Origin: Streptomyces sp. APSN-46.1
GTDB lineage: Bacteria; Actinomycetota; Actinomycetes; Streptomycetales; Streptomycetaceae
Reading direction: 5' to 3'
Length of the DNA stretch: 64,000 bases
Assembly: GCF_022815725.1 (NCBI RefSeq)
Contig: NZ_JALGRF010000010.1
Coordinates: 124,001-188,000, forward strand
Part shown: positions 58,799 through 64,000 of the stretch, in pieces
Layout: the number at the start of each line of letters is the position of its first letter
How positions within the stretch are numbered: position 1 is the stretch's first letter
Notes under the pieces: generated by a model
What the model was told of the DNA's origin: nothing
Seen by the model: the letters and a program-made list of their open reading frames with translations, nothing else
Databases searched by the model: none
Position numbers and translations under genes: made by a program

Positions 58799-60018
58799 CG
58801 TCCGAGGACCGCTACACGGTGATCTCGGCGGACTGCCACGCGGGCGCGGACCTGCTGGACTACAAGCCGTACCTGGAGAAGCGGCACCACGAGGAGTTCG
58901 ACGCCTGGGCGTCCTCGTACGTGAACCCGTACGAGGACCTCCTCGCGGACACGGCGGACCGCAACTGGAACTCCGCGCGCCGGCTGGCGGAACTGGAGGC
59001 GGACGGCATCGTGGCCGAGGTCCTCTTCCCGAACACCATCCCGCCGTTCTTCCCGAGCGCCTCCCTGATGGCCCCGGCGCCCTCCCGCGAGGAGTTCGCC
59101 CTGCGCTGGGCGGGGCTGCGGGCCCACAACCGGTGGCTCGCGGACTTCTGCGCGGACGCCCCGGGCCGACGGGCGGGGGTGGCCCAGATCCTGCTGAACG
59201 ACGTGGACGAGGCGGTGCGCGAGATCCGCCGCACGCGCGACGCCGGCCTCACGGGAGGCGTCCTGCTCCCGGGCGCCCCGCCCGGCAGCGGGATTCCCGA
59301 GCTCTACTCCGCCGCGTACGACCCCATCTGGGCGGTGTGCGACGAGCTGGACGTCCCGGTCAACCACCACGGCGGCTCGGCATCCCCGCCGCTCGGCGAA
59401 GAACCGGCGGCCCGGGCGGTGTTCATGGTGGAGACCACCTGGTTCTCCCACCGCGCCCTGTGGCACCTGATCTTCGGCGGGACCTTCCGCCGCCACCCCG
59501 GCCTGAAGCTGGTCCTGACCGAGCAGGGCTCCGGCTGGATCCCGGGGGTGATGGAGATGCTGGACTACTACCACGGCCGGCTGGTCGCGGCCTCGGCCAC
59601 GGCCGAGTCCAAGTTCGGGGCGGGCCTGGCCGATTCGATGGGCAAGGGCCCCAGTGAGGTCTGGCGGGACAACTGCTTCGTGGGGGCGAGCTTCATGCGC
59701 CCGCACGAGGTCCCGCTGCGGCACCGGATCGGCCTCGACAAGATCATGTGGGGCAGTGACTACCCCCACGACGAGGGCACCACCCCCTTCTCCCGCGAAG
59801 GCCTCCGCATCGCCTACGCGGGCCTCCCGCGAGAGGAGGTCGCCGCGATGGTCGGCGGCAACGCGGCCCGCGTGTACGGCTTCGACCTCCCGCTCCTGGA
59901 CGCGCTCGCCGCCAAGCACGGCCCCCTGGTCCCGGAGATCGCCGAGCCCCTGACGGAGGTCCCGCCGCACGCCACCAGCCCGGCCTTCGCCCGTGGCGGC
60001 TCGGTCCGCGTCTGGTAG
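58795..60018 (+). CDS. Amidohydrolase-2 family protein (second of a pair)
   Basis: A 407-residue paralogue of the preceding protein. Matching motifs are VISADCHAGADLLDYKPYLE, GLRAHNRWLADFCADAPGRR, VPVNHHGGSASPPL and KIMWGSDYPHDEGTTPFSRE. Domain order and length are the same, but sequence is diverged, so the two may act on successive substrates or form a heteromer. GTG 58795 overlaps the stop of the first amidohydrolase (GTGA). It is the last gene of the operon; a strong terminator follows. Confidence 0.9.
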   Translation: MTSEDRYTVISADCHAGADLLDYKPYLEKRHHEEFDAWASSYVNPYEDLLADTADRNWNSARRLAELEADGIVAEVLFPNTIPPFFPSASLMAPAPSREEFALRWAGLRAHNRWLADFCADAPGRRAGVAQILLNDVDEAVREIRRTRDAGLTGGVLLPGAPPGSGIPELYSAAYDPIWAVCDELDVPVNHHGGSASPPLGEEPAARAVFMVETTWFSHRALWHLIFGGTFRRHPGLKLVLTEQGSGWIPGVMEMLDYYHGRLVAASATAESKFGAGLADSMGKGPSEVWRDNCFVGASFMRPHEVPLRHRIGLDKIMWGSDYPHDEGTTPFSREGLRIAYAGLPREEVAAMVGGNAARVYGFDLPLLDALAAKHGPLVPEIAEPLTEVPPHATSPAFARGGSVRVW

Positions 60019-60036
60019 CGCAGCCGTTCCATCGAG

Positions 60037-60073
60037 CCCCGCCCTCCCGCTCACGCCGACCGGGAGGGCGGGG
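60037..60073 (+). terminator. Terminator of the decarboxylase-amidohydrolase operon
   Basis: A perfect 13-bp stem (60037-60049 with 60061-60073) with an 11-base loop is 18 bases past the stop. It cleanly ends the four-gene operon. Confidence 0.85.
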
Positions 60074-60084
60074 GCGCGAACCGT

Positions 60085-60115
60085 CGGTAACATCGATGGA
60101 TACCGATCGGTAACA
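60085..60115 (+). promoter_or_regulatory. Direct repeats and palindrome ahead of the desaturase-like gene
   Basis: CGGTAACA occurs at 60085 and 60108, 23 bp apart. The second is part of TACCGATCGGTA (60101-60112), a perfect 12-bp palindrome; the first is near ATCGAT. The site is about 45 bp ahead of ATG 60157, the expected promoter zone, and resembles a TetR/MarR operator. Confidence 0.55.
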
Positions 60116-60156
60116 ACCCCTAGCGGCACCCCGGAAACCGCCTCTATGGTGCGGGC

Positions 60157-61080
60157 ATGCCGAACCTGCCCGATGTCGTGCTGTGGTCCATACCCGCCTT
60201 CGTTCTGCTCACCGTCATCGAGCTGGTGAGCTACCGGATCCACCCCGACGAGGACGCCGCCGGATACGAGGCCAAGGACGCCGTCACCAGCGTCGGCATG
60301 GGACTCGGCAGCCTCGTCTTCGACTTCCTCTGGAAGATCCCGATCGTCGCCGTCTACACCGCGCTCTACGAACTCACCCCGCTGCGGGTGCCGGTGCTGT
60401 GGTGGACCATCCCGCTGATGCTGCTCGTACAGGACTTCCTCTACTACTGGCAGCACCGCGGACACCACGTGATCCGCATCCTGTGGGCCTGCCACGTCGT
60501 CCACCACAGCAGCCGCAAGTTCAACTTCACCACCGCGCTGCGCCAGCCCTGGACCAGCGCCACCTCCTGGCCGTTCTACCTGCCGATGATCGCCCTCGGC
60601 GTGCACCCGGCCGCCATCGCCTTCTGTTACTCCGTCAACCTCGTCTACCAGTTCTGGATCCACACCGAGCGCGTCGGCAAGCTGGCGCGCCCCTTCGAGT
60701 ACGCCTTCAACACCCCCTCCCACCACCGCGTCCACCACGCCTCCCAAGGCGGCTACCTGGACCGCAACTTCGGCGGGATCCTGATCGTCTGGGACCGCAT
60801 GTTCGGCTCCTGGGTGGGCGAGGGGGAGAAGCCCGTCTACGGTCTGACCAAGAACATCAGCACCTACAACCCGCTGCGCGTGGCCACGCACGAGTACGCC
60901 GCCATCGCCCGGGACGTACGCCGTGCCTCCGGCTGGCGCGAGCGCGCCGGGCGCGTCTTCCGCGGCCCCGGCTGGCAGCCCGCGCCGACACCGGCCGGGG
61001 CCACCGGCGAGGCCCCGGCCAACGCCCCGGCCGGCGCCGCCCCCGCGACCGCCCCCGCGACCGCCGAGCACGCCGCGTGA
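60157..61080 (+). CDS. Sterol desaturase/fatty acid hydroxylase family protein
   Basis: A 307-residue membrane di-iron protein. Four to five helices are visible. The histidine boxes are HRGHHVIRILWACHVVHHSS (HxxHH and HxxHH) and, after the EYAFNTPSHHRVHHASQGGY region, HRVHH. These are the ligands of the non-haem di-iron centre. Such proteins hydroxylate or desaturate lipids or sterols. The C-terminal 40 residues are Ala/Pro-rich and probably disordered. The stop overlaps the start of a lysoplasmalogenase gene, which supports a lipid substrate. Exact substrate unknown. Confidence 0.9.
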   Translation: MPNLPDVVLWSIPAFVLLTVIELVSYRIHPDEDAAGYEAKDAVTSVGMGLGSLVFDFLWKIPIVAVYTALYELTPLRVPVLWWTIPLMLLVQDFLYYWQHRGHHVIRILWACHVVHHSSRKFNFTTALRQPWTSATSWPFYLPMIALGVHPAAIAFCYSVNLVYQFWIHTERVGKLARPFEYAFNTPSHHRVHHASQGGYLDRNFGGILIVWDRMFGSWVGEGEKPVYGLTKNISTYNPLRVATHEYAAIARDVRRASGWRERAGRVFRGPGWQPAPTPAGATGEAPANAPAGAAPATAPATAEHAA

Positions 61081-61760
61081 GTGCCGCCGAGTCCCGTACG
61101 CCCACCTGGGCCCGCCCGGTACCCGCCGACGCGGCGCCCGCCGCCGGGGTGCTGCTGGCCGCCTTCGCCGCGGCCGCCGCCCTCGACCTCGGCTCGCTGC
61201 TGGCCGGCTGGCACCTCGGACACGTCATCGCCAAGCCGCTGCTGATGCCGCTGCTCGTCGCCGGCATGATCGTCCGCCGGGCCCCCCGCCCGCTGATCGC
61301 GGCCCTGCTGTTCGGCTGGGGCGGGGACCTGGCCCTGCTCTTCGACGCCGAGCCCGCCTTCCTCGTCGGCATGGGCTCCTTCGCCGCCGGGCACGTCTGC
61401 TACCTCGTGCTCTTCGGCCGCCGCGGGACGCACCCCGCGCTCGGGGCCGCGTACGCCGTGGCACTCGTCGGTACCGTCGCCCTGCTCTGGGGAGACCTCC
61501 CGGCCGACCTGCGCGTCCCCGTCGCCGGCTACAGCCTGCTGCTCACCGCCATGGCCTACCGCTCCAGCGCCCTCGGCGTGCGCGCCGGCGTCGGCGGGGC
61601 ACTGTTCCTGCTCTCCGACACGCTCATCGCCACCGGGGTCGCCGAGTGGCCGCAGCTGCCCCGGCCGGACTTCTGGATCATGGCCACCTACCTGGCGGCC
61701 CAGTACCTGCTGGCCACCGGGGCCCTCGGGCGTCCGGATCCGGAAACCGGCGTACGGTAG
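61077..61760 (+). CDS. Lysoplasmalogenase (YhhN/TMEM86 family)
   Basis: A 227-residue membrane protein of about eight helices. The family features are AKPLLMPLLVAGMIVRR, FGWGGDLALLF and FAAGHVCYLVLFG, with AALLFSDTLIA-like residues GALFLLSDTLIATGV later; the aspartates in these helices are the likely catalytic residues. The eukaryotic homologue TMEM86B hydrolyses the vinyl-ether bond of lysoplasmalogens. GTG 61077 overlaps the stop of the desaturase-like gene, so both are co-translated and probably act on the same lipid. Confidence 0.87.
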   Translation: MSAAESRTPTWARPVPADAAPAAGVLLAAFAAAAALDLGSLLAGWHLGHVIAKPLLMPLLVAGMIVRRAPRPLIAALLFGWGGDLALLFDAEPAFLVGMGSFAAGHVCYLVLFGRRGTHPALGAAYAVALVGTVALLWGDLPADLRVPVAGYSLLLTAMAYRSSALGVRAGVGGALFLLSDTLIATGVAEWPQLPRPDFWIMATYLAAQYLLATGALGRPDPETGVR

Positions 61761-61813
61761 GTCGGCCAGTCGTACAAGACTGAACCATCCCCGAGCCGGA
61801 GGACTGCACCACC

Positions 61814-62857
61814 ATGCGCGCCACCGTCATCCACGCCCCGCACGACATCCGCGTGGAGGAGGTGCCCGACGCCGCGATCCAGCGCCCCGAGGACGCCGTC
61901 GTCCGCGTCCTGCGCGCCTGCATCTGCGGCAGCGACCTGTGGGCCTACCGTGGCGAGGCCGCGCGCCAGCCGGGCCAGCGCATCGGCCACGAGTTCCTCG
62001 GCATCGTCGAGGAGACCGGCTCCGCGGTGTCCGGCCTGCGCGCCGGCGACCTCGTCGTCGCCCCGTTCATGTGGTCCGACGGCACCTGCGACTACTGCTC
62101 CGAGGGCCTGTACACCTCCTGCGCGCACGGCGGGTTCTGGGGCTCGGTCGGCCACGACGGCGGCCAGGGCGAGGCCGTCCGGGTCCCGCACGCCGACGGC
62201 ACCCTCGTGAAGCTGCCCGCCGAGGCCGCCACCGACGAGCACCTGCTGACCGGGCTGCTCGCGCTCTCCGACGTCATGGGCACCGGGCACCACGCGGCGC
62301 TGGGCGCGGGGGTCCGCAAGGGCTCCACGGTCGCGGTCGTCGGTGACGGCGCGGTGGGCCTGTGCGGCGTCCTCGCCGCCAAGCGGCTCGGCGCCGAGCG
62401 GATCATCGCACTGGGCCGCCACACCGTCCGTACGGACATAGCGAAGCTCTTCGGGGCCACCGACGTCGTCGCCGAGCGCGGCGAGGCCGCCGAGGCGGCC
62501 GTCCGCGAGCTGACCGGCGGCCAGGGCGCGCACTGCGTCATCGAGGCCGTCGGCACCGAGGTGTCCATGCGGACCGCCGTGAACATCACCCGCGACGGCG
62601 GCGCCATCGGCTACGTCGGTGTCCCGCACGGCAGCGGAACCGGCCTGGACCTCGGGGTGATGTTCGACCGCAACATCACCCTGCGCGGCGGCGTGGCCCC
62701 GGTGCGCGCGTACATCCCCGAGCTGCTGGAGGACGTCCTGAGCGGCGCCATCGACCCGTCGCCGGTGTTCGACCGCGCCGTGTCCCTGGAGGAGGTCCCC
62801 GAGGGGTACCGGGCGATGGACGACCGCAGCGCGCTGAAGGTGCTCATCAAGGCCTGA
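61814..62857 (+). CDS. Zinc-dependent alcohol dehydrogenase family protein
   Basis: A 347-residue MDR alcohol dehydrogenase. The catalytic zinc site is CICGSDLWAYRGEA (Cys) with GHEFLGIVEETG (His-Glu). The structural zinc loop reads GTCDYCSEGLYTSC, which has only three cysteines; the first of the usual four is Asp. The cofactor site is VAVVGDGAVGLCGVLAAKRL. This threonine-dehydrogenase/sorbitol-dehydrogenase-like subgroup is often annotated as alcohol dehydrogenase without known substrate. ATG 61814 has GGAGG upstream. A strong terminator follows. Confidence 0.9.
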   Translation: MRATVIHAPHDIRVEEVPDAAIQRPEDAVVRVLRACICGSDLWAYRGEAARQPGQRIGHEFLGIVEETGSAVSGLRAGDLVVAPFMWSDGTCDYCSEGLYTSCAHGGFWGSVGHDGGQGEAVRVPHADGTLVKLPAEAATDEHLLTGLLALSDVMGTGHHAALGAGVRKGSTVAVVGDGAVGLCGVLAAKRLGAERIIALGRHTVRTDIAKLFGATDVVAERGEAAEAAVRELTGGQGAHCVIEAVGTEVSMRTAVNITRDGGAIGYVGVPHGSGTGLDLGVMFDRNITLRGGVAPVRAYIPELLEDVLSGAIDPSPVFDRAVSLEEVPEGYRAMDDRSALKVLIKA

Positions 62858-62879
62858 CCCCGCGCGGCGGCGGGAACGG

Positions 62880-62919
62880 CCGAGGGGCCGCGGGGAGATG
62901 TTCCCCCGCGGCCCCTCGG
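62880..62919. terminator. Terminator between alcohol dehydrogenase and the protease
   Basis: A perfect 16-bp stem (62880-62895 with 62904-62919) lies between the convergent genes. It is followed by short GTACGTCCG repeats at 62920-62955. Confidence 0.85.
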
Positions 62920-62957
62920 TACGTCGTACGTCCGGTACGCCCGGTACGTCCGTGCGG

Positions 62958-64000
62958 TTAGTTCACGGCCTTCAGCGCGTCGACCACGCCGTAGCCGTAG
63001 TAGCCGGTCTGGCCCCACTTGCTGTTGCAGGTGGTGGCGTCGATCAGCGCGCCGGTGTTGTCGTAGACCTTCTCGGGGCAGGCCACCTTCGTGGCCTGGC
63101 CCTTCAGCATCGCCTGGAGCTGCGAAGGCGTCGCGTACGGGTGCGCGCTCTTCAGCAGGGCCGCGACGCCCGCGACGTGCGGGCCGGCCATCGAGGTGCC
63201 CTGCTTGTAGCCGTAGCCGCCGCCCGGGACGGTCGACAGCACGCGGCCGTTGGCGTCCGGGGTGCCCGGGACCTGGTACTTGTCGCCGCCGGGGGCCGCG
63301 ACGTCGACGACACCCAGGCCGTAGCTGGAGTAGTACGACTTGAAGCCCTTGTCACCGGTCGCGCTCACCGTGACCACACCCGGCAGCTGGGTGGGCATGT
63401 CCAGGCAGACCTTGGGGTCGATGGTGCGCGGCACCGGGGTGGTGTCGTTCGGGCTGCTGTCGTCCAGGATCGAGTCCGCGGCCAGGTCGTGGTTGGAGTT
63501 GCCGGCCGAGGCCACGTGGAGCACGCCCTTGCGCTCGGCGTACTTCGTCGCCCGGGAGAGGGCCTCCACCAGCGCCTTCTGGTCGTCGTCCGACTTGCAG
63601 TTGTAGAGCCACGGGTCGACGTAGTAGCTGTTGTTGGTCACCTCGATCCCCTTCTCGGCGGCGAACATGAAGCCGCAGACGACCGCCTCGGTGTAGAAGA
63701 GGCTGGTCCCGGGCTCGCTCACCTTGATGCCCGCGACCTTGACGCCGGGCGCCACGCCGCTGATGCCGACGCCGTTGCGCGCGGCCGCGATGGTGCCGGC
63801 CACGTGCGTGCCGTGGTCGCTGCCGTCCGCGTACGGGCGCCAGGCGCCCTCGGAGGTGTCCGCGACACCGCCGACGCAGTTGGCGGACTGGCTCGCGGAG
63901 AAGTTCGGCGCCAGATCGGGGTGGGTGTCGTCCACGCCCGTGTCGATGACGCCCACCGTGACGTCCTGGCTGCCATCGTTGATCTTGTGAGCCTGGTCCG
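62958..64000 (-). CDS. Subtilisin-like (S8) serine protease, C-terminal part
   Basis: The 3' part (about 347 codons) of an S8 protease; the gene starts beyond the right edge. The catalytic triad is complete: Asp in VGVIDTGVDDTHPDL, His in DGSDHGTHVAGTIAA, and Ser in GTSMAGPHVAGVAALL. The oxyanion Asn is in VASAGNSNHDL. Paired cysteines (for example CKSDD and CPEKVYD) point to disulfides and to secretion. Such enzymes are common extracellular proteases in Streptomyces. The end of the gene, with YYGYGVVDALKAVN, is the normal subtilase C-terminus, with no added domain. Confidence 0.93.
   Translation of the reverse strand, partial: DQAHKINDGSQDVTVGVIDTGVDDTHPDLAPNFSASQSANCVGGVADTSEGAWRPYADGSDHGTHVAGTIAAARNGVGISGVAPGVKVAGIKVSEPGTSLFYTEAVVCGFMFAAEKGIEVTNNSYYVDPWLYNCKSDDDQKALVEALSRATKYAERKGVLHVASAGNSNHDLAADSILDDSSPNDTTPVPRTIDPKVCLDMPTQLPGVVTVSATGDKGFKSYYSSYGLGVVDVAAPGGDKYQVPGTPDANGRVLSTVPGGGYGYKQGTSMAGPHVAGVAALLKSAHPYATPSQLQAMLKGQATKVACPEKVYDNTGALIDATTCNSKWGQTGYYGYGVVDALKAVN

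Noticed and set aside
54994..60073. The decarboxylase-amidohydrolase operon as a natural-product cluster
   Set aside because: No synthase, carrier protein, terpene cyclase or peptide precursor is present; it fits catabolism better.
58468..61071. An 867-codon minus-strand frame opposite the amidohydrolase and desaturase-like genes
   Set aside because: It crosses a terminator and an operator and covers well-supported plus-strand genes.

Overview
The window is high-GC actinobacterial chromosome, almost certainly Streptomyces: strong third-position GC in every gene, frequent GTG starts, four-base ATGA/GTGA gene overlaps, an actinobacterial-type DapD, two 11-nt direct-repeat PHO boxes, a sortase-E type LAETG protein, and short palindromic repeats around GCCTCGCCGGCG typical of the genus. 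Gene order (suf, dapD, phosphatase, penicillin-binding protein, LAETG protein, cobalamin genes, pit) resembles the conserved core of Streptomyces chromosomes as I remember it; I could not check this. I see no tRNA, rRNA, CRISPR array, prophage or polyketide/peptide synthetase cluster.

Layout. 1-3.8 kb: the end of a suf Fe-S assembly operon (sufD end, Rieske ferredoxin, sufC, sufS, sufU, sufT) closed by a strong terminator. 3.9-4.8 kb: a small multidrug transporter and its TetR regulator, with two operator-like palindromes. 5-9.1 kb: an HxlR-redoxin fusion regulator divergent from an MFS exporter, dapD, a small membrane protein, an acetyltransferase. 9.2-16.6 kb: a secreted nuclease, an unknown protein with a paralogue at 42.6 kb, a Tat-exported PhoX-like phosphatase behind a PHO box, a double TerD protein and small unknowns. 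16.7-19.2 kb: a ketoglutarate-semialdehyde dehydrogenase divergent from IclR. 19.4-25.2 kb: membrane protein plus two-component system, an orphan class B penicillin-binding protein, an acetyltransferase, a DsbA-family thioredoxin-fold protein. 25.3-31.2 kb: repeats, a decayed aminotransferase, an amidohydrolase, an LAETG surface protein, a CapA-like protein.

29.8-39.4 kb is a cobalamin locus on the minus strand: cobalamin riboswitch, cbiB, cobQ, a repeat-filled gap, a chelatase-like AAA/VWA protein, cobO, cobB and a CobE-CobC fusion, with a ZIP metal transporter facing them. cobB carries about 78 codons of repeat DNA between its two domains, read in frame. 39.4-41.0 kb: a Pit phosphate transporter with a textbook PHO box, plus a small membrane protein.

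41.3-52 kb: an alpha/beta hydrolase, the unknown paralogue, a VOC protein, an ABC-F protein with a possible leaderless 7-codon leader peptide, a small helix-turn-helix protein, enoyl-CoA hydratase, quinone oxidoreductase, and a five-gene Asp23/AmaP envelope-stress operon. 52-64 kb: an SDR, SURF1, a Cys-rich mini-protein, an exonuclease-BRCT protein, then a TetR-controlled operon (acetoacetate-decarboxylase-like, SDR, two amidohydrolases) that looks like an uncharacterised catabolic pathway, followed by a sterol-desaturase-like protein with a lysoplasmalogenase, an alcohol dehydrogenase and the C-terminal part of a subtilisin-like protease running off the end.
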